DNA from: Spirochaetia bacterium UBA6919
GTDB taxonomy: Bacteria > Spirochaetota > UBA6919
Direction of reading: 5' to 3'
Assembly (NCBI GenBank): GCA_002450905.1
Contig: DKAT01000024.1
Span: 64,014 to 111,402, forward strand
Length of the DNA stretch: 47,389 nucleotides
Under the pieces are notes generated by a model. The model ran no database searches. It saw only the letters and a program-made list of their open reading frames with translations, and was not told where the DNA came from. This document shows, piece by piece, positions 1 to 8,619 of the stretch. Both the position numbers and the translations under genes were made by a program. The number at the start of each line of letters is the position of its first letter. Position 1 is the stretch's first letter.

Positions 1-1
1 T

Positions 2-1195
2 CCTCTTGCCACGAGTAATAGTTTTAAGATGACTACTTGTCCGAAGTGTAATCAACCTGCAGAACGGGAAACTGATACTATGGATACCTTTGTCTGTTCG
101 TCGTGGTACTTCTTGAGGTTTTGTTCCCCGAAAGAGCTTAATCAACCAGTCAATATGAATGAATGTAATTATTGGATGAGTGTGGATCAATATATTGGAG
201 GTATTGAGCACGCTATTCTTCACCTGCTGTACTCAAGATTCTTCACCAAAGCAATGAGGGATCTTAAGTATATTAACATTGATGAACCCTTTACTAATCT
301 TCTAACCCAGGGGATGGTGCTGGCTAATTCCTATTATTCTCCTAAAATTAAACGATATTTCTTCCCTGAAGAGTTATCAGGAGATAAATCCAAATGCCCT
401 GAGACCGGTGATCCTCTTGTCATCAAGATGGAATCGATGTCCAAATCCAAGAACAATGGGGTATTCCCAGAAGACATGATTAATAAATACAGTAGAGATA
501 CAGTCCGACTATTTATGCTCTTCGCTGCACCCCCAGAACGTGATTTAGAGTGGAATGAACAGGGGGTAGATGGTTGCTATCGCTTTCTAAAGAGGATTTA
601 TAGACTGACAAAGTCGTTTTCCGAGACTCCCTATAAGGATCAATTCAAAGATACTTCGATACTAGATATTACAGATAACCAATATAATAGCTTAAGTACC
701 TCAGCCCAAGGACTCTTCCGACAAACACACAAAACAATTAAGAAGGTCACAGAAGATTTCATCAATCGTTTTCATTTCAATACGGCAATAGCATCAATGA
801 TGGAGATGGTCAATACATTAACATCGTTTGAGCCTCAGGATGAGAATGATTATAAGATATTAAAAGTATCGCTTGAGGAACTCTCCAAACTCCTATTGCC
901 CGTTACACCACATATAGCAGAAGAAATAAATAACTTGATTGGATCTAATATTACTTTGTATAAGTCTTCCTGGCCCTCCTATGATAATAAATACACTATT
1001 GATGATACAATTACCTATGTCTTTCAGGTGAATAGCAAGGTACGAGGTAAAATGGATCTACCTATATCCATCGATGATGAATCACTGAAAGAATATGCCC
1101 TTAATCACGAACGTATTCAGGAGTGGATCCAGGGTAAAACAGTTGTAAAAACCATAATTATTCCGAAGAAGCTTGTTAATATTGTTGTGAAATAA
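2..1195 (+). CDS. leuS: Leucyl-tRNA synthetase, C-terminal part (5' end outside window)
   Basis: Class I aminoacyl-tRNA synthetase that charges tRNA-Leu in the cytoplasm. The frame is open to the left edge, so the first ATG at 29 is internal: the codons before it read on without a stop. Visible family landmarks are the editing/catalytic junction with CPKC followed by ERETDTMDTF and SSWYFLRF, the GGIEHAILHLLYSRF block, the signature loop MSKSKNNGV near residue 145, and a C-terminal domain ending in VNSKVRGK, typical of LeuRS. The residue before MSKS is Ser instead of the usual Lys of KMSKS. A lipoprotein gene follows after 3 bp and is probably co-transcribed. Identification is secure; only the start is missing. 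Confidence 0.97.
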   Translation, partial: PLATSNSFKMTTCPKCNQPAERETDTMDTFVCSSWYFLRFCSPKELNQPVNMNECNYWMSVDQYIGGIEHAILHLLYSRFFTKAMRDLKYINIDEPFTNLLTQGMVLANSYYSPKIKRYFFPEELSGDKSKCPETGDPLVIKMESMSKSKNNGVFPEDMINKYSRDTVRLFMLFAAPPERDLEWNEQGVDGCYRFLKRIYRLTKSFSETPYKDQFKDTSILDITDNQYNSLSTSAQGLFRQTHKTIKKVTEDFINRFHFNTAIASMMEMVNTLTSFEPQDENDYKILKVSLEELSKLLLPVTPHIAEEINNLIGSNITLYKSSWPSYDNKYTIDDTITYVFQVNSKVRGKMDLPISIDDESLKEYALNHERIQEWIQGKTVVKTIIIPKKLVNIVVK

Positions 1196-1198
1196 TTT

Positions 1199-2206
1199 AT
1201 GAAAATATATCCAATTCAACTCATAATATTGCTTATCCTGTCTATTCATATAATTACATGTTCTTCAAAGGATAAAATGATTGAAAGTAAAAAACCCCCG
1301 GATGATAAGAAGATTGAAAAGGAAGTTGTCATTGAAAAGAAACCTGAAAATGAGCCTCCAAAAATAATTCCCCAGTTTATTCCTATTAATATTATTTATG
1401 ACCCTAAGAAACGTCTTTCAGTAAATGAACTTTATTCTATGACAGAGATGGAGCTCTCACTTCTCAGGGTTCAGATCTTTAATAGAAATGGTTATGACTT
1501 TGAAAAAAAATGGAAAGAGCTTTACTATAGAGAGAAATTAGGTAGTCGTGAACTCTATGATATGAAATATGACGAAATGGACATGAAACCCATAGATAAG
1601 CTGAATGATCAAAGTATAGTGGATGCAATTCTCCAAAAGAAAAATTCGAATAAGGTATATTATGATCTCCCATCAGACACAGGGTTTTATATTAAAGAAA
1701 TATATCAGGATCCCATTAATCAAAAATATTTTCTCGCTATGACGGATGAAAATCATATCCAACTTAAAAAAGACGATATACCGTTTGGATTTGTCAAGCC
1801 TCAATTTACTAATGAGGTTTCTAAAGAGACGTGGCATGGATTAGTCGTTGAAGAAAACACATTTAAGGATATGAAATTCAAAACAAATCCGTCAAGACTC
1901 TATCTTGTAAAGTATTTCCCGAATGAAGTAATCCGATATGTGATTGTATTTGAAATTGTCGGAAATCGAATCACGTTTGAGGATGCTAAGAACTTTATTT
2001 TTTATAACTTAGAGGGGAAACTCCTTCGAAATATATATCACGTTGGAAATCAGGAGACTTACGAGAGAGATTATATTTACGATAAGAGTGGATTAGTAAA
2101 AATTGTTGAGAAAGTAATGCAGGAAAATCAATTGAAATCAGCGATGGTTCTAAAAAAGAATCCAGACTATGTTATGCCTGAAAATCAGAATCAAAAGTCC
2201 AATTAA
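1199..2206 (+). CDS. Putative lipoprotein with a YARHG-like domain
   Basis: The 335-residue product starts with a short basic end, a hydrophobic stretch and a lipobox-like IITC at about residues 18-21, so it is probably an exported lipoprotein. Residues 22-55 form a Lys/Glu/Pro-rich linker. Around residues 75-120, the pattern ELYSMTEMELSLLR followed by FNRNGYDF resembles the YARHG extracellular domain (LxxLRNxIYARHGYxF); this is a family resemblance judged by eye. The rest is unrecognised and probably beta-rich. The start lies 3 bp after the leuS stop with no clear Shine-Dalgarno sequence, suggesting translational coupling. A strong hairpin terminator lies downstream at 2412-2451. Function is unknown. 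Confidence 0.75.
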   Translation: MKIYPIQLIILLILSIHIITCSSKDKMIESKKPPDDKKIEKEVVIEKKPENEPPKIIPQFIPINIIYDPKKRLSVNELYSMTEMELSLLRVQIFNRNGYDFEKKWKELYYREKLGSRELYDMKYDEMDMKPIDKLNDQSIVDAILQKKNSNKVYYDLPSDTGFYIKEIYQDPINQKYFLAMTDENHIQLKKDDIPFGFVKPQFTNEVSKETWHGLVVEENTFKDMKFKTNPSRLYLVKYFPNEVIRYVIVFEIVGNRITFEDAKNFIFYNLEGKLLRNIYHVGNQETYERDYIYDKSGLVKIVEKVMQENQLKSAMVLKKNPDYVMPENQNQKSN

Positions 2207-2277
2207 CTTAAACAATATTATAATTTATTTTTTTATAAAATTACAATTTATATTCAAAGGAAATCCATCGAAGAACA

Positions 2278-2304
2278 ATCGGAACTAAAATTTTTGATTC
2301 CGAT
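2278..2304. repeat. 27-bp imperfect palindrome, copy A
   Basis: The arms are ATCGGAA and TTCCGAT around an A/T-rich centre of 13 bases. It lies between the convergent lipoprotein and sat genes. The same 27-bp core recurs at 9366, 19600 and 45661. Copy A is the exact reverse complement of the copy at 45661 and differs by one base from the copy at 9366. Downstream, at 2318-2333, it carries TGTCAT-N4-GTAATA, which the copy at 9366 also has with the same spacing. Function is unknown. Confidence 0.85.
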
Positions 2305-2411
2305 ATTCATTGCGTTGTGTCATATTCGTAATATTGGTACAAACACTTAGTCTTATTAACTTTACAAAATGAATCAGATGAAGATGATTAAGGATAAACG
2401 AATTTTTAAGG

Positions 2412-2451
2412 AATCCCATCCCGGATGCTTTATAGGATGGGATTAATTTTT
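2412..2451 (+). terminator. Rho-independent terminator after the leuS-lipoprotein unit
   Basis: A perfect 10-bp stem (AATCCCATCC at 2412-2421, GGATGGGATT at 2435-2444) with a 13-base loop is followed by a run of five T at 2447-2451. It lies between convergent genes. On the minus strand the stem is followed only by TTAAAAATT, so it may also help end sat transcription, but less convincingly. Confidence 0.8.
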
Positions 2452-2494
2452 ACCATAAATTTTATATTATAGTTAGAGAGAAATAAAATCTCTA

Positions 2495-3682
2495 TTATTT
2501 GTGTATTTTATAATACTCCATAAGGATTTTGGCAACCTCAGGACGTGTAAATTCTGCTGGAGGAGCAATTCCATTACCAAGCATCTCACGTACTTTAGTA
2601 CCAGAGAGAAGAACAAAATCTTCTTTTGAATGATCCGGTACGTCTCTCATCATTACAACTCTGTTTAGTTTCTTTGACCAAGCAGTATGATCCGCTTCGA
2701 AGATCTCAATTTGTAAAGCTCCTTTGGGGACTTCTTCACTGAATATTGTCTGGGCATCAAATGGACCGTAATAATCACCAACACCAGCATGATCCCGTCC
2801 TATGATGAAGTGAGTACAACCACAATTCTGTCTGAAAACAGCGTGTAGAACAGCTTCACGAGGACCAGCATAGAGCATGTCAAAACCATATCCCGTAATG
2901 AGTACAGTGTTTGCAGGAAAATAATCTTCAACCATCTTTCGGATACAGGCATCTCTGACATCTGCAGGAATATCACCTTCTTTGAGTTTACCCAATAACA
3001 TGTGGATTAATATACCATCTGTTTTAAGAGCATCTTGAGCCATTCTGCATAATTCTTCATGAGCTCTGTGCATAGGATTTCTTGTTTGAAAGGCAACAAT
3101 TTTGTTCCATCCCAGCTTCTGCATAGATTCTCTGATTTGATAGGCTGTTCTGTAGGTATCTGGAAATTCTTTTTCGAAATAGGAGAAGTTCAATACTTTT
3201 ATGGGACCAGATATAACAAAGTTTCCAACACTGTTGAATGCTGCTACACCAGGGTGTTTATCATCATGAGTTCTGAAAATCTTTTCTGTCATCAGTTTCA
3301 TGTCTTCCTGAGAAAACTCTTCAATTGCTTCTACATCCTGGACAGCGATAACAGGGTTTCCAGCAACGTTGGGATCCTTGAGGGCGATACGTTTAGCTCC
3401 TTTAATTGAGGCTGGATCTTTAATCACATTGATAATAGGGACAGGCCAGAACAACCCGTTATTTGTTTTCATTGATACAGAAGTACTTATAGCATCTGCT
3501 TTATTCATAAATCCTGTGAGTGGGGTGAAATATCCTCCTCCTAACATCACAGCATTGGCAGCGGCTGCAGAGCTTATAATAATTGATGGTAGAGACTTTG
3601 CTTCCTGCTCTAGTTCTTTTCGCTGGGTATCATCCAAAACATACAACGGGTTCAGATGGTCAGCACCATGGGGTTTAATCAT
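2495..3682 (-). CDS. sat: Sulfate adenylyltransferase (ATP sulfurylase)
   Basis: Interconverts ATP plus sulfate with APS plus pyrophosphate, the entry step of dissimilatory sulfate reduction or, run backwards, the ATP-yielding last step of sulfur oxidation. The 395-residue length fits the homo-oligomeric Sat type, not CysDN. Diagnostic motifs are QTRNPMHRAHEE near residue 200, the nucleotide-binding GRDHAGVGDYYGPFDAQ near 295, and an N-terminal PUA-like segment beginning with KPHGADHLNPLY. A strong AAGGAGG precedes the ATG, just below a small hairpin. It sits about 10 kb from the dsr genes on the opposite strand, and no APS reductase gene is nearby. A likely promoter is at 3777-3805. Confidence 0.97.
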   Translation of the reverse strand: MIKPHGADHLNPLYVLDDTQRKELEQEAKSLPSIIISSAAAANAVMLGGGYFTPLTGFMNKADAISTSVSMKTNNGLFWPVPIINVIKDPASIKGAKRIALKDPNVAGNPVIAVQDVEAIEEFSQEDMKLMTEKIFRTHDDKHPGVAAFNSVGNFVISGPIKVLNFSYFEKEFPDTYRTAYQIRESMQKLGWNKIVAFQTRNPMHRAHEELCRMAQDALKTDGILIHMLLGKLKEGDIPADVRDACIRKMVEDYFPANTVLITGYGFDMLYAGPREAVLHAVFRQNCGCTHFIIGRDHAGVGDYYGPFDAQTIFSEEVPKGALQIEIFEADHTAWSKKLNRVVMMRDVPDHSKEDFVLLSGTKVREMLGNGIAPPAEFTRPEVAKILMEYYKIHK

Positions 3683-3692
3683 TTTTCCTCCT

Positions 3693-3709
3693 TCCCAAAA
3701 GATTTGGGA
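3693..3709 (-). promoter_or_regulatory. Short hairpin directly above the sat ribosome binding site
   Basis: Seven paired bases (TCCCAAA/TTTGGGA) with a 3-base loop lie in the sat leader and touch the AGGAGG Shine-Dalgarno sequence on the minus strand. It could protect the leader or modulate initiation. No ligand-binding architecture is visible, so the regulatory role is only a guess. Confidence 0.4.
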
Positions 3710-3776
3710 TTATACTTATTTATAATTACATTATTTATAGGAAATTATTATTTATATACAGAAGATTTTCCGATAT

Positions 3777-3805
3777 AATCTAACATATTGGACACTGAAT
3801 GACAA
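3777..3805 (-). promoter_or_regulatory. Candidate sigma-70-type promoter of sat
   Basis: Read on the minus strand: TTGTCA (3800-3805), a 17-base spacer, then TAGATT (3777-3782). This is 5 of 6 and 4 of 6 matches to the -35 and -10 consensus, at optimal spacing, about 95 bases above the sat start codon. It is a consensus match only. Confidence 0.42.
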
Positions 3806-3892
3806 CTTTTAATGAGTAATTTATTAAAAAATCATGATCTATAAAAGAATATTTTTAGTGATTATTTTACGCTTTTTGTGATGGTTTGAAAA

Positions 3893-5116
3893 TTATCGGA
3901 TAACATAGAGGTATCGTTCTGTCGTTGAGAAAATGAGAGAATTGTTTGCTATAATCGGTGATGATAAAAGGGGATTTGTCATTATATACCAAAATAATAA
4001 TTTTTCAGTTTGACTATGGACGCCTGCTATAAATCCTTGAGTTGAATTGTACAGGGTATAGGCTCCACCAAGATATATAATCCCTGGAGCACCCAAGGAA
4101 TCTGCTGTTATATTTCCTATCGACCAGAAGAACCAGTTTGGATCGCCATTTGCAATACTATACCCACGATTTCCTATGTATAATGTGTTGTTATTCAGAG
4201 TTGGAGAGGGATAGGATTTTTTTATTTTAAAATTAAACATGGGTTCAATTTTTTTTATCCAAAGGATTTGCCTGGAAAATGTATCAACACAGTAAAGATA
4301 TTGCCTTGTGACAAAATAAATATTTCTTTTGTTGTAAATAGGTGAGGAAGTTATAGAACCTTCAATGGTGATGTCATCGAGACGATAGTATTTTTTTTGT
4401 CTTGGAGTGATTCTGATGATAATTACTTTGGATGGAACAGTGATATAGATTTCATACGTGGGATTTTCCTTAGATTTTGAGTGAATATCGATAACAGTTT
4501 GAACTTTTCTTAGGATGGGTGTAGTATAAACAGATGATTTTAATTCAATTTTCTCTTTCATAAGGCGTTCTCCGGAATATGCCTTAAATATCCAGAGAAT
4601 CCCTTGACCTGCAGTTGCTATATAGACGTATTTATTACTGATAACGGGAGAGGAGTATACTTCTTGTTGAAGATTCTTTGGACCCCATAAAAGACGTCCT
4701 GTTTTACGGTGAAAGGCATACAAATAGCCATCCGCATTGGTAATGATAACCCTGTTTTTGTATATAGCAGGGGAACTATGGATACCAAGGGGCATAATTC
4801 CTCGTTTCTTTAGGCGTTTACTCCATATGAGCTTACCTGATTCAAGATCCATAGCGTAGAAATAGTTTTTTAGATCACCAAAATAGATGATATTCTTATA
4901 TACAATAGGGGATGCAATAATATTTCCAGAGAATCTCTTGACCCACATAAGTTTTGGCAATTGTACTGGTCCTTTTCCTTGGATCATACCCGTATTATTA
5001 TTATCATAACGATATTTTGTAAAATCATTGTCTGAGTTAGCCGAGAGAATTAGAGGGAGGGTGAGAATTATTATTAAGAGGAAAATCATTTTAAGCGATA
5101 TGGTTTTATTATTCAT
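3893..5116 (-). CDS. Exported PQQ/BamB-type beta-propeller repeat protein
   Basis: The 407-residue product begins with a signal peptide (basic start, hydrophobic segment to about residue 26). It then shows repeated blades of the PQQ-like type: SPIVYKNIIYFGD, YAMDLESGKLIW, SSPAIYKNRVIITNADGYLYAFHRKTG, SSPVISNKYVYIATA, and a final SSPIIANNSLIF. Each blade carries the alternating 'G-x-L-x-W' and 'xSPxxxxxxVY' pattern. Such propellers act in the periplasm as scaffolds or dehydrogenase-like proteins. No catalytic Ca/PQQ residues are evident here, so a structural role similar to BamB is more likely than a dehydrogenase. It follows the pseudouridine synthase gene after 8 bp and has its own AGGA site. 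Confidence 0.8.
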   Translation of the reverse strand: MNNKTISLKMIFLLIIILTLPLILSANSDNDFTKYRYDNNNTGMIQGKGPVQLPKLMWVKRFSGNIIASPIVYKNIIYFGDLKNYFYAMDLESGKLIWSKRLKKRGIMPLGIHSSPAIYKNRVIITNADGYLYAFHRKTGRLLWGPKNLQQEVYSSPVISNKYVYIATAGQGILWIFKAYSGERLMKEKIELKSSVYTTPILRKVQTVIDIHSKSKENPTYEIYITVPSKVIIIRITPRQKKYYRLDDITIEGSITSSPIYNKRNIYFVTRQYLYCVDTFSRQILWIKKIEPMFNFKIKKSYPSPTLNNNTLYIGNRGYSIANGDPNWFFWSIGNITADSLGAPGIIYLGGAYTLYNSTQGFIAGVHSQTEKLLFWYIMTNPLLSSPIIANNSLIFSTTERYLYVIR

Positions 5117-5124
5117 GTTCTATC

Positions 5125-5847
5125 CTATTGTGGGAGGTTGACCATGCGTTTCAGAGACTTTACTTCATTGAGATTCAGCTTTCTCCAGTTACCGGTTTCA
5201 AGTCCTGTTATATTAACAGATCCAATAGAGATTCGTTTTAATTGGATTACATTATGATTTAATGAACTGAGCATTCGCCTTATCTGTCTCTTCCAACCCT
5301 GGGATATAGTGAGATAAAATTGTGAGTCATCAGAAGAAGATTTAAGTAATTGTATCTTAGCTGGTTTAGTTATCCCTTCTTCCAGTTGTATACCTGTAGA
5401 TAATTTTAAGATGTCCTGCTGGGAGATATGACTATTAATTGTAATAAAATATGTTTTTGGAACTTCATATTTTGGATGTTGTAGCCGGTGAGAAAGCTTT
5501 CCATCATTAGTTAGTAGTAGTAGCCCTTCTGAATCCTGGTCTAATCTTCCTACATGAAAGATCTTTTCATTGATTTCCTTTATGAGAGAATAAATAGTAT
5601 TCCTATTGAAAGGATCATAAGCCGTAGTGAGGTACCCCCTAGGCTTGTTTAGAATAAGATAAATCTGTTCTAATGGAGGTTTGAGCTGGTTTCCGTTATA
5701 GTATACCTTATCTTTCTTTGGATTAATCACGGTTGACAAATTTGTGCATATAGATTCATTGACTGTAATAAGGCTATTCAGAATATATTCTTCGCACTTC
5801 CTCCTTGACGCAAGACCACATAATGATAAGTATCTGTTTATTCTCAT
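5125..5847 (-). CDS. Pseudouridine synthase of the RsuA/RluB/RluE/RluF family
   Basis: The protein isomerises a specific uridine in rRNA. Residues 1-60 form an S4 RNA-binding domain (MRINRYLSLCGLASRR). The catalytic domain contains the motif GRLDQDSEGLLLLTNDG, with the catalytic Asp in RLD, and later GWKRQIRRML. The ATG at 5847 was chosen over the one at 5871 because it has AAAGG at good spacing and gives the canonical family start; the earlier ATG has no ribosome site. The length of 240 residues matches RsuA/RluB-type enzymes. The exact target (16S U516 or 23S U2605) cannot be decided by eye. Confidence 0.92.
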   Translation of the reverse strand: MRINRYLSLCGLASRRKCEEYILNSLITVNESICTNLSTVINPKKDKVYYNGNQLKPPLEQIYLILNKPRGYLTTAYDPFNRNTIYSLIKEINEKIFHVGRLDQDSEGLLLLTNDGKLSHRLQHPKYEVPKTYFITINSHISQQDILKLSTGIQLEEGITKPAKIQLLKSSSDDSQFYLTISQGWKRQIRRMLSSLNHNVIQLKRISIGSVNITGLETGNWRKLNLNEVKSLKRMVNLPQ

Positions 5848-5900
5848 CGATAATACCTTTGGATATATCATAAATATATAAACACTGTAATCTAGTTTTT

Positions 5901-7589
5901 TTAGTCAAATTTTGATAATGATCGAATATTTTTATTGAATAGAACAAGAAAAATTAGGATAAAGATTAACAAATAGCTGAATAGATCTCCGATTGTTGTA
6001 TATATCCCTTTTAACTTGATTGGATATACTTTGTGATTAAGATATGTAGCTACATTCAATTTTGTCTCTTCCGATGATAGTTGTCCTATAGGATTAATAT
6101 AAGTAGAGATGCCTGAATTTGTTGATCGGATAATAGGAACACGATTCTCAATAGCTCTGAAGGATGCCAGAACAAGGTGTTGCTTGGATGCCTTGGTTTG
6201 ACCAAACCATATATCATTTGTGATATTGACAATAACATTTGCTCCTTTCTGAATAAATTTTCTGGTAAAGGAGGGGACTATGATTTCATAACAAATTTGT
6301 GGTGCTAAAATAGCTTTACCGATATCATAGTTGAGAATTCTTGTTCCTATAGTAAAACCACTGCTCAGATGAGGAGTTATTTTGTATAAACTTGGAAAAA
6401 AATCACCTAAGGGCATATATTCTCCAAATGGGAGAAGGAATATTTTATGATATTGTTTAAATTGCTTTAAATCTGGAGTAATCAAACCTGCTGAGTTATA
6501 ATTTTTCTGCTTGGAATTAACCATTTCAAAGTCATAATTACCAAAAAATAAGTATAGCTTATGATCTTTGGCTAGTTTATTGATCAAATCCTTAAATGAA
6601 GAGGAAGACTGGCCCCGATAACTAAAGGGGGCTCCTGATTCAGGCCAAACTATCAGATCTAGTTTACCAATCTTTGTACTAGTATCACGAATAGCTTTGA
6701 ATGAGAGGTCTTCAATAGTCTTGTATATTTCTTTAGTCTCACGATATTGTCCCATAGGAGTATTTGGTTGAATAACACTCACGTTTATTGGATTAGACTT
6801 CTTCTCTTCTTCCAATACCTGTCCTATTCGTATATATCCAAATAAGTAGACAGCAGAAATAACAATAACACAGGTCACAACAGGTTTAACAGGAAATTGT
6901 TTCCTATCTTTCAAAGCTATTATGACTTCATACAAGACAATATTTATCAGTGCAATTAGATAGGTTATTCCGGGAACACCGGTTATTTCAGCAATCTGTG
7001 AGAAATAATAATTATGAAACTGCGAATTGCCAAAGTACCATGGGAAGAGTTCGTAGATAAGAAAATCTGCTATTGCTATGACTATAGGGAATGTAATTAC
7101 TCTACTTAATTTGATATGTTTCTTCACCCAGCGTAAAACCATAAGAATAGCAGGAAATTTAAGACTGAATGCGAAACTATATAACATAAATATGGGTATT
7201 GCGACGTATTGGGGTAAATTACCGAATACTACAATCGTATGGTCCAGCCAATAGAATCCACCGGCTTGGGTTAATATTCCTGCTACCACACCATAAAAAA
7301 ATAAATATCGATACGAATTCTCTGTTTGAATCAGAATAAATAATGGTATAAATGCAAAGAATATTAAAAATTCCCAATGTATATCAGGGAAGCTGAGGTA
7401 TATGAGGTGAGATGAGACAATTGGAAGAAGTACAAGTCTGGCATCTGTATAAAAAATGGAAAGAATTCCTATTGGGATAATAGAAAGTGAGAGAATCCAT
7501 TCTAATTTTAGCTCTGAATCAATAAAATAGATAATAATACATGAAAAAATATAGACCAGAACAAATAATAAACGTTTTAAGAGTAACAT
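5901..7589 (-). CDS. lnt: Apolipoprotein N-acyltransferase
   Basis: Integral membrane enzyme that adds the third acyl chain to the N-terminal Cys of lipoproteins on the periplasmic face of the inner membrane, so the cell is very likely diderm. The 562-residue protein has about six to seven N-terminal hydrophobic segments (to roughly residue 250). A nitrilase domain follows with the catalytic triad in context: Glu in VWPESGAPF, Lys in KIFLLPFGEYMP and Cys in QICYEIIVPSF. A last membrane helix lies near the C-terminus. The start overlaps the sfsA stop by one base (TAATG) with GAGGTG upstream, so the two are translationally coupled. It is slightly longer than the E. coli enzyme. Confidence 0.95.
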   Translation of the reverse strand: MLLLKRLLFVLVYIFSCIIIYFIDSELKLEWILSLSIIPIGILSIFYTDARLVLLPIVSSHLIYLSFPDIHWEFLIFFAFIPLFILIQTENSYRYLFFYGVVAGILTQAGGFYWLDHTIVVFGNLPQYVAIPIFMLYSFAFSLKFPAILMVLRWVKKHIKLSRVITFPIVIAIADFLIYELFPWYFGNSQFHNYYFSQIAEITGVPGITYLIALINIVLYEVIIALKDRKQFPVKPVVTCVIVISAVYLFGYIRIGQVLEEEKKSNPINVSVIQPNTPMGQYRETKEIYKTIEDLSFKAIRDTSTKIGKLDLIVWPESGAPFSYRGQSSSSFKDLINKLAKDHKLYLFFGNYDFEMVNSKQKNYNSAGLITPDLKQFKQYHKIFLLPFGEYMPLGDFFPSLYKITPHLSSGFTIGTRILNYDIGKAILAPQICYEIIVPSFTRKFIQKGANVIVNITNDIWFGQTKASKQHLVLASFRAIENRVPIIRSTNSGISTYINPIGQLSSEETKLNVATYLNHKVYPIKLKGIYTTIGDLFSYLLIFILIFLVLFNKNIRSLSKFD

Positions 7590-8296
7590 TAAATCTTCAC
7601 CTCAACACGACCATTGTATTGAATATATTTATCACATAGAATTGTCGATATTGCGATCACCTTTACACCCTTATTGACTGCAGATCTTATAGCATCAGAG
7701 AACTCAGGATCTGTATTCCCATTGGGTTTGAATAATTTGGCATCTCCTCTTTGTATGACAATTATAACATACCCCTCATATCCTTCTTCTACAGCTTGAA
7801 TAAGTTCATTAACATGTTTAACACCCCGTTTAGTTGGAGCGTCTGGAAATAGTGCTATGCCATCCTCAACTAAGGTACAGGACTTCGCCTCTATAAAACA
7901 CCCCTTCTTCTTCCCAGAAAGAAAAAAATCAAATCGACTACTACTATACTTAACTTCTTTACGAATAGTATGATATTTTGTAAGCTCCTCAAAAATCTCT
8001 TCTGAAAGAGCTTGGAATAGAAATTTATTGGGAATCAGGCTGTCAATACAGACCCATTCATCCATATATTTTACAGCAACAAGATCAAATTGTGTCTTCC
8101 TGCTTTCACTATCAACTTTTCTTAATAAAACAGGATATCCAGGAATCATTAGTTCTGTCATTCTGCCTGGATTGGGTACAAATGCTTCTATTTGTTCATT
8201 ATGTATGATAATATTTGATAAATACCGGTTGGGTCGATCTGAAAAGCACCCTTCAATCAGGTCTTCTCCTAAAACTACTCTTGTTTTGAAGCGCAT
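7589..8296 (-). CDS. sfsA: SfsA family protein (sugar fermentation stimulation protein homologue, nuclease-like)
   Basis: The 235-residue product matches SfsA in length and motifs: VPNPGRMTELMIPG near residue 40 (OB-like N-terminal part), then RFDFFL and CFIEAKSCTLVEDGIALFPDAPTKRG. The latter holds the acidic and Lys residues (D-x-n-ExK) of the restriction-endonuclease-like fold. SfsA was named for an effect on maltose metabolism in E. coli; its biochemical role remains uncertain, with DNA or RNA binding or cleavage suggested for the family. It overlaps the cupin gene above by 22 bp and lnt below by one base, so it lies inside a tight operon. Confidence 0.93.
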   Translation of the reverse strand: MRFKTRVVLGEDLIEGCFSDRPNRYLSNIIIHNEQIEAFVPNPGRMTELMIPGYPVLLRKVDSESRKTQFDLVAVKYMDEWVCIDSLIPNKFLFQALSEEIFEELTKYHTIRKEVKYSSSRFDFFLSGKKKGCFIEAKSCTLVEDGIALFPDAPTKRGVKHVNELIQAVEEGYEGYVIIVIQRGDAKLFKPNGNTDPEFSDAIRSAVNKGVKVIAISTILCDKYIQYNGRVEVKI

Positions 8297-8619
8297 AAAT
8301 ATATCGTTGGCTTATCATCCGACATCCGGGTGTAATGTTCTGTATAAGGCTTGAGTTCAAGACGATCCCCAGGGTATAATATTATTTCTTCGCCGTGTAT
8401 ACCAACTGTAATCGTGCCATCAATAATCCATCGTATTTCAGTATAAGGATGGGAGTGGGTTGGGTAATATGAACCTTCGCTGTCTGTCCATATAAACGGT
8501 GATAAACCTTCATTCTTTAATTGATTCTCTAATTCGGAAACAATTGGAGGAGTTTTGGTTATCCAGCGTGTTATTGAGATATTAGATGATTGGATTTTTC
8601 CCTCCAGCAATGATATCAA
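8275..8619 (-). CDS. Small cupin-domain protein
   Basis: The 114-residue protein is a single cupin barrel. Motif 1 is visible as SHPYTEIRWIIDGTITV near residues 56-73 (HxHxxxE-like, with His-Ser-His before Pro), and motif 2 as LYPGDRLELKPYTEHY, with a His for metal binding. Stand-alone cupins bind a metal and small molecules or act as isomerases and dioxygenases; the substrate is not predictable here. The gene overlaps the membrane protein gene upstream by 38 bp and sfsA downstream by 22 bp, an unusually compressed arrangement. Both overlaps keep separate open frames, so they look real, though a later start cannot be excluded. Confidence 0.8.
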   Translation of the reverse strand: MISLLEGKIQSSNISITRWITKTPPIVSELENQLKNEGLSPFIWTDSEGSYYPTHSHPYTEIRWIIDGTITVGIHGEEIILYPGDRLELKPYTEHYTRMSDDKPTIYLCASKQE

